Source: an uncultured bacterium (GTDB lineage Bacteria > Cloacimonadota > Cloacimonadia > Cloacimonadales > Cloacimonadaceae). Taken from it: a stretch of DNA of 44,979 nt. Every line of letters begins with the position of its first letter. Positions within the stretch are counted from its first letter, which is position 1. The DNA is taken from the NCBI GenBank assembly GCA_938009275.1, contig CALLHY010000055.1, forward strand, positions 1 through 44,979, read 5' to 3'. The notes under the pieces are model-generated. The model saw only the letters and a list, made by a program, of their open reading frames with translations. It was not told the DNA's origin and made no database searches. Below are positions 34,009-43,403 of this stretch, one piece after another. The position numbers were made by a program, and so were the translations under genes.

Positions 34009-34337
34009 CGTTCCTCATTATTACATTTATGTTTACAATCACATTTATACACTTGCACTTTGGGCTGAATCAACAGCCGTAATGCAAAGAAAAATAGCTC
34101 GGTATCGACGCTGAAACCGCCGAAGTCACGTATCAAGTCCTGGGGGATATACAGCCCCAGTTCGCCATCTCGGTGTAGCAAATCCGACTCTGCAGGAGCT
34201 TCGAAAACAATGCGAAACTCCGCCCCACGGCAAGTTTTTGCCACCATTACCAATCTTGGCATCCTGTTTTTATATTGGTAGAAGCTCTGTTTTTTTAGCA
34301 GATAACTGCGCGCAGAGCTGCTTATCGACAAATCCAT
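34005..34337 (-). CDS. Small cysteine-tailed protein, possibly HesB/IscA-like
   Basis: One hundred and ten residues; the N-terminal pattern (DLSISSSARSYLLKK, then PRLVMVAKTCRGAEFRIVFE, later LGLYIPQDL) is loosely like A-type Fe-S carrier (HesB/IscA) proteins, but the classic CxC ending is replaced by a tail with CDCKHKC. The match is by eye and weak. The gene itself is well supported: AAGGA five bases before the ATG, and an ATGA overlap with the M6 protease gene downstream. It has no signal peptide. Iron-sulfur or zinc binding through the four cysteines is possible; the link to a protease is unexplained. Confidence 0.6.
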   Translation of the reverse strand: MDLSISSSARSYLLKKQSFYQYKNRMPRLVMVAKTCRGAEFRIVFEAPAESDLLHRDGELGLYIPQDLIRDFGGFSVDTELFFFALRLLIQPKVQVYKCDCKHKCNNEER

Positions 34338-34546
34338 AGTTCCTTATATACCTCTTGCTTATAATATATTCAAATTACGTTCCATAAACTATATTATTTG
34401 TTGAATGGCTCGTAAAAGTGATATTGTGGAGCTTGATTCGGTTCACTATTCATTTGCAACTTATCTTCATTGCTCCCAATCAGATTTATCTTGACGTTCA
34501 ACATGAGAAATGCAATTCTTGCGCAAATACCATGCAAGAGGTGGAT
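34338..34546. other. Divergent intergenic region
   Basis: AT-rich gap between the cysteine-tailed gene and the DUF975 gene. Several TATATT/TATTAT sequences (34365-34400) could serve as -10 boxes on either strand, but no full promoter could be chosen. A longer plus-strand start at 34418 would cover part of it, but lacks support. Confidence 0.4.
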
Positions 34547-35158
34547 ATGATTACCAACAGCGACATAAGAGCCGAAGCCAGAACCAAGCTAACAGGGCAA
34601 TGGAACAACGGCGCAATAGTAATGCTTTTATTCTTTCTAATCCATTCCGGTGTTCCTGCAATTCCCGTAATAGGATCGGTAGCGTGGATATTTCTAACCG
34701 GCCCGTTTACGTTAGGCTTGGCCTTTATATTCTTGCGGGTTGCCAGGGGTGATAGCTTTAACTTTGAGATGCTGTTTAAAGGGCTATACGATTATGGCCG
34801 TAGTTTTGTGGCTGGTTTACTGGTGTGGGTTTACACCATGTTGTGGGCATTATTACTCATTGTACCGGGCATTATAGCAGCATTGTCTTATTCCATGACC
34901 TTTTTCATATTGGCAGAAAACCCCACTATCGGTGCTGACGAAGCAATTAGCCGCAGCAAGCAGATGATGTATGGCCACAAAACCGATCTGTTTATGCTTG
35001 GTTTGTCTTTTTTGGGGTGGTTTATCCTGGGCATAATTGGCTTTGGCATTCCGCTATTCTGGATTGGGGCATACTACTATGCTGCATTAGCCGTTTTTTA
35101 TGAAGAGATAAAAGGTGGAGATAGAGACGAAGTTACTGGCTATGTGCGCATGAATTGA
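34547..35158 (+). CDS. DUF975-family integral membrane protein
   Basis: The 203-residue protein starts with the typical soluble helix (SDIRAEARTKLTGQW) followed by about five or six membrane segments. The family signature regions are ILAENPTIGADEAISRSKQMMYGHKTDLF and a C-terminal YYYAALAVFYEEI. I chose the ATG at 34547, which has GAGGTGG just before it and gives the normal DUF975 length; a start 43 codons upstream adds an unrelated leader. Function is unknown. It converges with dprA across 16 bases, with no terminator visible. Confidence 0.88.
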   Translation: MITNSDIRAEARTKLTGQWNNGAIVMLLFFLIHSGVPAIPVIGSVAWIFLTGPFTLGLAFIFLRVARGDSFNFEMLFKGLYDYGRSFVAGLLVWVYTMLWALLLIVPGIIAALSYSMTFFILAENPTIGADEAISRSKQMMYGHKTDLFMLGLSFLGWFILGIIGFGIPLFWIGAYYYAALAVFYEEIKGGDRDEVTGYVRMN

Positions 35159-35174
35159 GTATAGTAACCTGTAG

Positions 35175-36269
35175 CTAAACCCGAATAAAGCTATTGCCGC
35201 TGCTCTTGGCAATCACTCCCTTAAGCTCCAGATTAAGCAGGATGGTAGAGAGCTTACCAAAGCTTAATCCGGTGTGCAGCAGCAGTTCATCAAAGCTGAT
35301 CTCGCCGTTTTTTCCGGTTACAATGTCATACAGCTTTTGCTCATCTTCGTTCATCTCCGGTAGCAAAATAAGCTGTTCTTCTGCACTACTACCAAGACCG
35401 AGATCATTCATCAGGTCTTCGGCACAGGTTATAATGCAGGCACCTTCACGAATTAGCTTGTTTGGCCCCTGGGCATTCAGGTGATTTATGTTACCAGGCA
35501 GGGCATAAACTGGTCGAGCCTGCTGGCGGGCAAAATTGGCAGTTAACAAAGCTCCGCTGTCGAAGGGAGCTTCCACTATCAGCACAGCTTGTGAAAGAGC
35601 ACTTATAATGCGGTTTCTATCCGAAAAGTTCCATCTATCCGGCTTGGCACCGGGATCATACTCGCTAACCACTGCCCCATTATGCACTATCTTATCTGCC
35701 AAAGTCTTGTTCCCCGGTGGATACACTATATCCAGCCCATGAGCCAAAACTGCAATGGTTTTGCTTTTACAGCTAAGGGCAGTTTGATGGGCTATGGTGT
35801 CTATCCCCATTGCTAAACCGCTTACTATGCATACTCCTTGCTCGCACACCGGAGCAACTAAACGGCGGCACATCTCAACTCCATAAGCACTTGGCTTGCG
35901 AGTTCCCACCACAGCCAGGCAAAAGCCCTGTAAGGCAGCATGCAAATCGCCCTTGTAATACAAGATAAGCGGAGGAGGAAATATGCCCTGCAGAGCCGGA
36001 GGATAATCCGCATCGGTATAGCACAGGTAGCTAATATCATGTCTCTGGCAAAGCTGAAGTATGTGGTCTACTCGCTCCGGCAACACCGCGTTTTTAAGGT
36101 GCTCAGCAGTTGCAGAACCAAGCTTATCCATGCCAAAAAGCTCATGCTCTGGATTACCGACAAACTCCTGTGGCTTTGGGTAGATGCGCAGTAGCTCCAG
36201 GCTATTCCTAAGGCTTAAGCCCGGTGCGTATTTCAGGCATAACCATGCCTTCAGTTTGGCATCATTCAT
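35175..36269 (-). CDS. dprA: DNA-processing protein DprA (Smf)
   Basis: DprA loads RecA on incoming single-stranded DNA during natural transformation. The 364-residue protein has an N-terminal helical region, the Rossmann-like DprA domain (about 110-320: VVGTRKPSAYG, VSGLAMGIDTIAH, LAHGLDIVYPPGN, RNRIISALSQAVLIVEA, GALLTANFARQQ, YALPGNI) and a C-terminal winged helix (ISFDELLLHTGLSFGKL...ELKGVI). Its ATG overlaps the obg stop (ATGA), so the two are translationally coupled. It suggests, without proving, that the organism can take up DNA; no other competence gene is here. Confidence 0.96.
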   Translation of the reverse strand: MNDAKLKAWLCLKYAPGLSLRNSLELLRIYPKPQEFVGNPEHELFGMDKLGSATAEHLKNAVLPERVDHILQLCQRHDISYLCYTDADYPPALQGIFPPPLILYYKGDLHAALQGFCLAVVGTRKPSAYGVEMCRRLVAPVCEQGVCIVSGLAMGIDTIAHQTALSCKSKTIAVLAHGLDIVYPPGNKTLADKIVHNGAVVSEYDPGAKPDRWNFSDRNRIISALSQAVLIVEAPFDSGALLTANFARQQARPVYALPGNINHLNAQGPNKLIREGACIITCAEDLMNDLGLGSSAEEQLILLPEMNEDEQKLYDIVTGKNGEISFDELLLHTGLSFGKLSTILLNLELKGVIAKSSGNSFIRV

Positions 36270-37276
36270 TTCGATTTTTGCAGTGTATCGTAAATGTGGT
36301 ACTTCAGCTCTTCCAGCTTGGTTTGCCCAACGGATGATATAGCCAAAACATCTTCTTTAAAGTGTTTTTTAAATCCCTTCTTTATTTCCTTCAGCCGTTC
36401 ATTAAGCTCATCTTCAGGCAGAGTATCTGTCTTGCTAATCACTATTAAATGAGGCTTTTTATCCATGAAGGAATCATATAGATACAGCTCTGCACGCAAG
36501 GTGCGATATGCCTCCACAGGATCAGGAGAGGCAATATCTATTAAAAACAGCAGTATTTCTGTGCGCTGGATATGCCTGAGAAACTGGTGCCCAAGCCCCT
36601 TCCCCATGTGCGCACCTTCAATGATGCCCGGGATATCCGCCATCACGAAGCTTTTGTAGTCGCCTACCCGCACTACTCCAAGCATCGGCTCAAGGGTGGT
36701 GAATTCATAATCGGCAATCTTGGGACGCGCAGATGAAAGCACACTTAACAGCGTGGATTTACCCGCATTGGGGAAACCAACCAAGCCCACATCTGCCATC
36801 AGCTTTAGCACAAACTCCAGCTCAATTTCGTGAGTATGCCCGCCAGGTGTGGCGTGGCGCGGAGCCTGGTTTGTAGGCGTGGCAAAGTTACTGTTTCCCT
36901 TGCCGCCATGACCTCCGTTGGACAATACAATCTTTTCGCCGGCAACGGTAACATCTGCCAGCTTTATCCGCTTATCATCTTCCAATTTATACACTTCGGT
37001 GCCCAGGGGCAAGCGTAATACATAATCCTCACCTGAAGCTCCGGTTTTGCGTCCACCAGAGCCCGGTTTGCCATTCTCCGCCTTAAAGCTTTTGCTGTAG
37101 CGGTAATCCAGCAGCGTATTTACATTTGTATCGCCTATGGCAATAATGTCGCCACCTCTACCACCATCACCACCATCCGGGCCACCCTTTGGCACAAACT
37201 TCTCTCTGCGGAAACTAACCGCACCATCTCCGCCATTTCCCGCTTTTATGCGGACTCTTGCATAATCGATAAACAC
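36266..37276 (-). CDS. obg: GTPase Obg (CgtA)
   Basis: Obg is a ribosome-associated GTPase of 50S assembly and stress response. Residues 1-158 are the glycine-rich Obg fold (FVPKGGPDGGDGGRGGD, GSGGRKTGASGED, GGHGGKGNSNF). The G domain follows with G1 GFPNAGKST (167-175), switch region FTTLEP, G3 DIPGIIEGA, a G4 that reads SKTD instead of NKxD, and G5 SSV. The optional C-terminal OCT domain is absent; 336 residues is the short form. It begins 13 bases after the secreted-protein gene and is coupled to dprA. Confidence 0.97.
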   Translation of the reverse strand: MFIDYARVRIKAGNGGDGAVSFRREKFVPKGGPDGGDGGRGGDIIAIGDTNVNTLLDYRYSKSFKAENGKPGSGGRKTGASGEDYVLRLPLGTEVYKLEDDKRIKLADVTVAGEKIVLSNGGHGGKGNSNFATPTNQAPRHATPGGHTHEIELEFVLKLMADVGLVGFPNAGKSTLLSVLSSARPKIADYEFTTLEPMLGVVRVGDYKSFVMADIPGIIEGAHMGKGLGHQFLRHIQRTEILLFLIDIASPDPVEAYRTLRAELYLYDSFMDKKPHLIVISKTDTLPEDELNERLKEIKKGFKKHFKEDVLAISSVGQTKLEELKYHIYDTLQKSK

Positions 37277-37289
37277 TATAAACTCTTTC

Positions 37290-38765
37290 CTATTTGGTAA
37301 TTATGAATTTTCTTGTTAGCTTGCTGTTGCCCTGCTCTATCATAATTAGATACACGCCGGACGCAGGATTGGCATTTAGCTGTGCCTGCCAGTTAAGTAC
37401 AATCTCGTTACCCGCGGGCTTGCCATTATGCAAAACGCCAATGCATTGACCACGCAGGTTATATAGGCTAACCTTCAGAGGCTCGCTATTCAGGTTTTTC
37501 AGGCTGATTACCGGCTCCATCTTGCCTGCTACGAAGGGATTGGGCATTGTGCAGCTTATCGGTAATGGCAATAAGGTGGCATCAATATTGGATACCGGCT
37601 GATAGCTTCCGGTTACCCAGCTATAGCCATTGTCGCTAAATCGCCATGCCAATACTCCAGTGGTGCCCATCGGGATAGCTGCGGTATATACGCAGTCGTG
37701 AGCAGTAATGCCCGCTTGCATGGCTTGGATAATTGTACCGTTATCGGTCTCAACTTCGGCAACCAAGGGGAAATCACCATCGGCATCATAATAGCTAAGC
37801 GACAGCAGGTTATTGCTATAATCCTGCACAGTTACAAGGGGTAAAGTGTTTTGCATCACGTGATAAAGGTTATCGCGAAAGATCACTCCCGAGGGATTGC
37901 AATAGTCACCAGTGTCTATGGTAGGCGTGGTGCTAATGGTTACAGACATGGTTGCTGCTGCCAACATCAATGCGCTGTATTCATTTGGCCAGGCTCCAAA
38001 GCTGGGGTCTGCCGCCAGGTCACTATAATTGCATGCCATGTGCAGAGTTCCACTGCTAACTTGTGCGTTTATATTTCCAATGCGGGTAAAAACCGGCAAT
38101 TGGGTGTTGATATCATAGCCAACTTTATACAGACCATTGGATAACAGCAAGGGAATATTGGCACTATACACCATGGCAAAGGTTAATGAATCTGACAATG
38201 ATTCAGGGGTAGTAATAGTGGCAAGATATACATTGAAGCCGGTTAAGCCGTTATTTACGGGATATAGACCGGTGGCATTTTTCATGGAGATATACAGCTT
38301 GTCCGAAGTGCTGGCGGTGTATGTTTCATGAATATCCAGATTGGTATTGCTGCCAATCAGCAGGTCATCTGCCGGATCGTTTATCATCAGAGCCATATTA
38401 CTCACATTGGGCGGAAAGCTATCGGCATCCCAATATGCCTGATGCATGAGGGCAAATTCACCCTCCTCCTGAGTAGTGATATAACGCAGGCGATATCTAA
38501 GCTTATCGCCGTATGAGTATGGCAACAAAGCCTCTTGGGTGCCGGGATTTATATCACCGATATTCGCCAAAGCCCAGGCAGAGGTGCCAACTCGATAATA
38601 GCACTCTGTAGCTCCGGTAACTTCCTCTATGCTTTCCCAACGCAGGTGGATATTACCAGTTATATCCGGTGCACTGTGCCGTACGGACACAAAGGGATCC
38701 ATCTCCTGTGCAGTTAGAAATGAAAGTGAAATAAGTAAAAGCAGTAGCATTAAACAGGACTTCAT
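37290..38765 (-). CDS. Secreted protein of unknown function with C-terminal sorting domain
   Basis: The 491-residue protein has a signal peptide (MKSCLMLLLLLISLSFLTAQ), a beta-rich body with aspartate/asparagine-rich stretches (about 120-330, MALMINDPADDLLIGSN), and a C-terminal Ig-like tail from about 405 (MPNPFVAGKM, VSLYNLRGQCIGVL, ASGVYLIMIEQG, ending RKFIITK). The tail is the divergent form of the sorting domain seen in the M6 protease and beta-helix proteins here. The family of the body was not recognised. It sits between DUF1838 and obg with 8- and 13-base gaps, so it shares their transcript. Confidence 0.8.
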   Translation of the reverse strand: MKSCLMLLLLLISLSFLTAQEMDPFVSVRHSAPDITGNIHLRWESIEEVTGATECYYRVGTSAWALANIGDINPGTQEALLPYSYGDKLRYRLRYITTQEEGEFALMHQAYWDADSFPPNVSNMALMINDPADDLLIGSNTNLDIHETYTASTSDKLYISMKNATGLYPVNNGLTGFNVYLATITTPESLSDSLTFAMVYSANIPLLLSNGLYKVGYDINTQLPVFTRIGNINAQVSSGTLHMACNYSDLAADPSFGAWPNEYSALMLAAATMSVTISTTPTIDTGDYCNPSGVIFRDNLYHVMQNTLPLVTVQDYSNNLLSLSYYDADGDFPLVAEVETDNGTIIQAMQAGITAHDCVYTAAIPMGTTGVLAWRFSDNGYSWVTGSYQPVSNIDATLLPLPISCTMPNPFVAGKMEPVISLKNLNSEPLKVSLYNLRGQCIGVLHNGKPAGNEIVLNWQAQLNANPASGVYLIMIEQGNSKLTRKFIITK

Positions 38766-38773
38766 AATTACTC

Positions 38774-39649
38774 CTATTGCTCAGACTCAATCAAACCCTG
38801 TTCCCAGAGTTTTTTAAAATAAGTCCAGCTTGTTTCATTGGGCTCGCTCCATTCTTCCGGTGGAGCGGCATATTCGGGTTTGTTGGCCATCACATAGTCT
38901 TTGATGTGCTTGGGCAAAGCCTCAAAACCGCCTTCCAGCTTCCTGCCGCGGCATACGAACACCAGTGAACCGGCACGATCACCCATCTTCATAAAGGGCA
39001 TCCAGGGGCTAATCCGGTGCCAGGTAATGGTGGCAGGAATAGAGCCTAAGGAAGGATTTAAGATATCCGCCTTATCTGCAAAGAACTGAAAGAATTCCGC
39101 TGCCTGATAGGTGTCGCTTTGAGAATATTCGCCAAACTCCTTGCGGGGAAGGGGACTGGTGTAAAAAGGAAAGATGTCCATGTGAAAGGCAAGCTTATCG
39201 CCCAGATCGGTAGAAGGCAATATCTGCCTGGCATAAGGGAGCATATCGGCACCAAAATCCATGTCTTGATTCACAGGATCATTCCAGATGTGCACCACCT
39301 TTACATCGCTATTGGTAAGCGGATTGCGCCAGGTTTCCAATATCTCGCCGCTACGATGATCTTTGTAAAAGGCTGCCTCACGAGTTAATAGCTTGAATCC
39401 TGCTTCGGTGGGGATGGTCTTGGCAATGTTAAAGCCTTCAAATGCCATCAATTCCATACGCTTTTCTCCAGGAATAAAGCTGTATATGCTTCCCGTCCAA
39501 TGATATAAACTAACGCTTCCATCGGAAGTGCCCCGGATGCGCATGAAGGCATCCAGATAATCTTTGGGACGGCTAAGATCGATGCTTTGAGCAAGCATGG
39601 GAGATATCCACACGAGGGATAGTATCAGAAAAAATAAGGAAACACGCAT
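38774..39649 (-). CDS. DUF1838-family exported protein
   Basis: After a signal peptide (MRVSLFFLILSLVWISPMLAQ) the protein matches DUF1838: LSRPKDYLDAFMRIRGTSDG, SLYHWTGSIYSFIPGEKRMELMAFEGFN, GEILETWRNPLT, VVHIWNDPVNQ. These blocks are strongly conserved, but no activity is established. I chose the ATG at 39647-39649 (291 residues), which begins exactly at a signal peptide, over a start 11 codons upstream; the ribosome binding site (GGCGGG) is weak. It is the first gene of the cluster with the secreted protein, obg and dprA. Confidence 0.85.
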   Translation of the reverse strand: MRVSLFFLILSLVWISPMLAQSIDLSRPKDYLDAFMRIRGTSDGSVSLYHWTGSIYSFIPGEKRMELMAFEGFNIAKTIPTEAGFKLLTREAAFYKDHRSGEILETWRNPLTNSDVKVVHIWNDPVNQDMDFGADMLPYARQILPSTDLGDKLAFHMDIFPFYTSPLPRKEFGEYSQSDTYQAAEFFQFFADKADILNPSLGSIPATITWHRISPWMPFMKMGDRAGSLVFVCRGRKLEGGFEALPKHIKDYVMANKPEYAAPPEEWSEPNETSWTYFKKLWEQGLIESEQ

Positions 39650-40432
39650 TATGAACCCGCCTTGGAACAATATTTTATGCACTTTGGAGTATTATATTAT
39701 GCCTGCTGTATGTGTCAAGCAAAATGGCAAATCTCACTCCCCCCGTTGTTCAATTCCCCCATTCATGCAACACATTCTTGAAAATCACATAAATCACATA
39801 AAAAATATTCACAATATTCACATATTCACATAAGACCTTCTCGCATAGCATCTTCCTTGTTCCTCAGTGTCAATCAAGCGTTAATCCCCCCTTAATCAAG
39901 CGTTAATAATTAACGCTTGATTAAGGGAGGATAGAGATATGATAGACGCTCATAAGCAAGAAAAAAAACGATCTGACATTGGTCTTTCCTGATTTTAGTT
40001 GACAGCTAAAGTGAGGATGAATAATGAAACGCAAAGTGCGAAAAGCAGTTAGCTATTCTATGTCATATCAGAGTATGGTCTTTCTTGATCTTAATCTTGA
40101 ATATTCTTGATTGATTGAGCAGACGAGTGGATTATCAGCTTGGAGATAAGTGAAATGATCTGAAATTAACTGATCCTTTAATTACCTCTCAACCCGTAAC
40201 ATCCAGTCATACAAGGCAACTGGCACGATGCAAACTTATTTACCATACCATGTTTAGAAAACTTGGGGATGTGAATGAACATGCGATTTATCTTGACATG
40301 ATTCATCATCCAGGAATTCGTTTAACAGTTTAAAATGAAACAGAATGTGGACACCAATTGGATAAGAAGCAGTCAGCATGTCCAAAAAACGTAGGCCCCG
40401 AAGCCGCAGTAAAACAGAAGGAATTCAGCAAT
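39650..40432. other. Long divergent intergenic region with repeats
   Basis: This gap of about 780 bp holds (A)TCACATA/TTCACA direct repeats at 39785-39830 and the second 136-bp repeat. From 39962 to 40432 it is AT-rich with only a 28-codon frame at 40024-40110. No promoter for either flanking gene could be fixed. Confidence 0.5.
39826..39961 (-). repeat. 136-bp dispersed repeat, copy 2 (inverted)
   Basis: It is the reverse complement of 19827-19962 with about ten mismatches and no gaps. The central palindrome runs 39886-39930 (21-base arms, one mismatch at 39928, loop TAA), with the extra half-site ATCAAGCGTTAAT at 39873-39885 on the left side. Adjacent TCACAT direct repeats are also shared with copy 1. 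Confidence 0.88.
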
Positions 40433-43339
40433 ATGAACACAAAACATCTATCAACCACATCTGCAATTCATTACTCTCAACCACAAGCCCCTCCCCAAAT
40501 ATTCAAAATTGTAGTACTCTGTAGATTAATCTTGCTAACAGTATTGATGTCCTACTCATTTGGGATATGGGGTGATGTTACCACTATTGTACTACCGTCT
40601 ACTGCTACCCATGTTGACTTACAGAATAGCATCAATCACGCATTATACGAATTGGAGGAGGTAACTGAGGCAAAGATCATTCTGCAGTGTCCCGAAATTA
40701 TTATCCAACCTGATTATTCATCGCAAACCCCTTATCAACATTACTCAAGTATAACCATCAACATTGGGGCTTCCAATCTGGTAAAACTGAGCATCATAGG
40801 TGCAAGTGCAGAAAACCACACACTTGTAACTCTTACCGAAGCTACATCGGGAGTAGTACCAGAGGCGATATTCAAAGTTATAGGTAGCATTGATGAGGAT
40901 AAAGAAGTATCATTTCAATATCTGACAATGCAGTATTCAGGAACTTATGTAGGCAGGAAAGGAATAAAGATACAAAGAGGGCTTAATAAGCTTCTAGTTA
41001 AGTCGTGTATGTTTTCACATTTGGGCTGGGGTGTGTATCAAGAATCATCATATTACACCAGCACTGTAGTTCGTAACCTAACTCTTGATTCAAATGACTT
41101 TTATGAACCAAGCGGGGTTGATGGAGGGCAAAATTATCAGCCATTTTACATCGATTACACAGGAAGTTCAAGCATAACTCCAATAGATGCTCGTATATCA
41201 ATACTAAATAATACGATACGTGGATTCCCAAAGAATTGGGGGTACATACGTTTTGCTTATGATGACAGCTTTGATGATGATGATAATGTGGAATTAAACA
41301 TCCAAGGCAATCATTTCGGTGATTCAGGCAGTATTGGTAGCTATTCAGCAAAGCTTGAAGTTTGTGATTCTTCTACTTCATCCACACCTGCCCAAGTAAA
41401 TCTTCTTATTAAGGAGAATCGATTCATTAATGGGTATGTGAGTATACATAATTTGTCAGGAGTTATCACTAGTAATAAATTCTACACTGATGCAAATAGG
41501 AACCTTCTTAGCCAAATAACATTGACTACAAATAACCATCCCCAGAACATGACCATATTCTCGAACGAGTTTTATGGATCTTGTCAGTTTGCCATAGACC
41601 TATTAGCTCATTCGAATTTATCGGATGAAGCATATATGTCTGTGGCTATCAACCAAAATTCTTTCTTGCATTCTGGAGGTGTAATTAAAATATTCACTAA
41701 CCAAGGTTATAATGACGGTAGCTTAATAGTTACTTCTTTTAAGAACAATCTGGTGGCATGTAATAGTGCCCCATTTATAATCTATCCTGTAGGGGTGCAA
41801 ATGAACCCTCAAGTTGAAGTATCTCATTGCTTCTTTCAGGGCTCTTTTCCCATTCATGCATCTTTTCATATCGACCCCGACAACTGCGAGGAAGGTGATC
41901 CCGGCATCGTACTGGATTCAGAGAATAACACATACTCGCTAAGGTGGGATGAAGGCATGCGTAGCCCCTGTATTCTAAAAGGTTACGACGATGGACCGGT
42001 CTCCTCAAATCACAATGACAGGCCAGACATCGGAGCCGTGCAATACGATGCATATCCGCACGAAATCAGAACATACACTTTCCCAGCCGGCAATGACAGA
42101 AACGGCATTAAATGGATGAGCTTCCCGTCTTTGGATAGGTTGTACGGTGATGAGGATATGGCGTTTACGCTATTATCCACCATGGAGGACGATGACATCA
42201 TATCTCTTATAGAATGGAAAGAACAGAACTATCCTTCCCAAAACTTACGACTTATAGATAATAGATGGTTTGGAGACAACCACCACATACAGCCACAAAT
42301 TGGTTACAAATTCCAGATGAATCCCAATCTTGCGGCACCAGTTTCAATCTCCACACCAGCCATAAAGCCGGATCCTGCGCTGCCCATTACTCTAAAAGCC
42401 AGAACTAATTCGCGTACCGATATTCCCGATAACGAGAACTGGCTGGGCTATTTTGGTGAAGCAACGGTGCATCCTTATGATGCTTTTGCTGAAGTGATAG
42501 ACAACCTGTGGTATATCCAGCATCAAGATTGGACATTGGTAAGGCTTAGCGTAGTTCCAGGCAGCCCTTGGATAGGCGTTGCCTACCCGGGATTTAGGGA
42601 ACCAACACTTACGTATGGCGACATGGTGATAGTAAAATGCTTCAATGATGCTCAGTTCACCTGGAATACCGAAGCCCCCGTGGCTGAATCATTCATCAAA
42701 GAATACCCCACCAAGTTCACTTTTACCGAAAAGCTGGATTACATCCCCGTTTATGTGGAATTCACCGGAACCGAGATCCCCAAAGAAGCTGCTGTCTATG
42801 TGGAAGGTATCTGCAAGGGTGCCGCAGTGGTAGGCGGTAATAGCGTGGAGATTCCAGCATATATTCTGGATGACATCGGCTATAATGCCGAACTGGAGCT
42901 AAGGGTGTATTACGATAACAAAGCGGCATACAATTCCATTCCGCAATATCAGGTGTGGAATATGGAGGATGGGCAATATGAGAACAGCAGCCTTGCTTTA
43001 AGTGAACGTAAGCCATATTATATGCTAAAGATGGATGGCAGCTCTGTAAATGATACTCCTGCGCCAAAGCTGTATTTGGGCAGCTATCCCAATCCCTTTA
43101 ATCCGGATACCACTCTGCGCTTCACTCTGCCCGCTAATGCAGACATAAGCCTGGATATCTACAACGTTAAGGGGCAAAAGGTGCGCAGCTTGAAGAGCGG
43201 AAACTACAGTGCCGGAACGCATACCTGTCTGTGGGATGCCAAAGATGATGGCGGTAGCAGAGTTGCCAGCGGATTGTATTTTGCCATGCTAAGTTACCAG
43301 GGAAAGCAGCTTAGCCGCAAGCTGCTGCTAATGAAGTAA
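40433..43339 (+). CDS. Secreted parallel beta-helix protein with C-terminal sorting domain
   Basis: The 968-residue protein has an N-terminal hydrophobic segment (about 22-46, IVVLCRLILLTVLMSYSFGIWG) after a longer polar start than usual. A right-handed beta-helix follows (about 110-520), visible as recurring N-x-I/F-x-G and NxF steps such as ISILNNTIRGFPKN, LNIQGNHFGD, LLIKENRFINGY, TIFSNEFYG and VSHCFFQG. A region with no match (about 550-870) leads to the sorting tail (YPNPFNPDTTLRF, IYNVKGQKVRSL, ASGLYFAML, ending RKLLLMK). I chose the ATG at 40433, which has AAGGA about 11 bases before it, over a TTG 25 codons upstream. Beta-helix proteins often bind or cleave polysaccharide, but no catalytic site is visible. 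Confidence 0.88.
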   Translation: MNTKHLSTTSAIHYSQPQAPPQIFKIVVLCRLILLTVLMSYSFGIWGDVTTIVLPSTATHVDLQNSINHALYELEEVTEAKIILQCPEIIIQPDYSSQTPYQHYSSITINIGASNLVKLSIIGASAENHTLVTLTEATSGVVPEAIFKVIGSIDEDKEVSFQYLTMQYSGTYVGRKGIKIQRGLNKLLVKSCMFSHLGWGVYQESSYYTSTVVRNLTLDSNDFYEPSGVDGGQNYQPFYIDYTGSSSITPIDARISILNNTIRGFPKNWGYIRFAYDDSFDDDDNVELNIQGNHFGDSGSIGSYSAKLEVCDSSTSSTPAQVNLLIKENRFINGYVSIHNLSGVITSNKFYTDANRNLLSQITLTTNNHPQNMTIFSNEFYGSCQFAIDLLAHSNLSDEAYMSVAINQNSFLHSGGVIKIFTNQGYNDGSLIVTSFKNNLVACNSAPFIIYPVGVQMNPQVEVSHCFFQGSFPIHASFHIDPDNCEEGDPGIVLDSENNTYSLRWDEGMRSPCILKGYDDGPVSSNHNDRPDIGAVQYDAYPHEIRTYTFPAGNDRNGIKWMSFPSLDRLYGDEDMAFTLLSTMEDDDIISLIEWKEQNYPSQNLRLIDNRWFGDNHHIQPQIGYKFQMNPNLAAPVSISTPAIKPDPALPITLKARTNSRTDIPDNENWLGYFGEATVHPYDAFAEVIDNLWYIQHQDWTLVRLSVVPGSPWIGVAYPGFREPTLTYGDMVIVKCFNDAQFTWNTEAPVAESFIKEYPTKFTFTEKLDYIPVYVEFTGTEIPKEAAVYVEGICKGAAVVGGNSVEIPAYILDDIGYNAELELRVYYDNKAAYNSIPQYQVWNMEDGQYENSSLALSERKPYYMLKMDGSSVNDTPAPKLYLGSYPNPFNPDTTLRFTLPANADISLDIYNVKGQKVRSLKSGNYSAGTHTCLWDAKDDGGSRVASGLYFAMLSYQGKQLSRKLLLMK

Positions 43340-43351
43340 TAAACAAGCTAG

Positions 43352-43385
43352 GTGTGAGAGGGGCAAAAACAAACTCCTCTCACAC
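43352..43385 (+). other. Hairpin between the two beta-helix genes
   Basis: GTGTGAGAGG (43352-43361) and CCTCTCACAC (43376-43385) pair perfectly across a 14-base A-rich loop. No T-run follows on the plus strand, so it is more likely an mRNA processing or stabilising element than a strong terminator. Confidence 0.6.
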
Positions 43386-43403
43386 AAGAATGACGGGAAG
43401 AAT

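Noticed and set aside
34418..34546. 43-codon extension of the DUF975 gene
   Set aside because: It adds an unrelated leader, while the ATG at 34547 has GAGGTGG and gives the normal family length.
39785..39830. Possible CRISPR-like array
   Set aside because: The units are 8-10 bases, irregular and without spacers of constant size; no cas gene is nearby.
40024..40110. 28-codon frame in the gap before the beta-helix gene
   Set aside because: It is too short, has no family match and only a fair upstream purine run; it cannot be supported from sequence alone.
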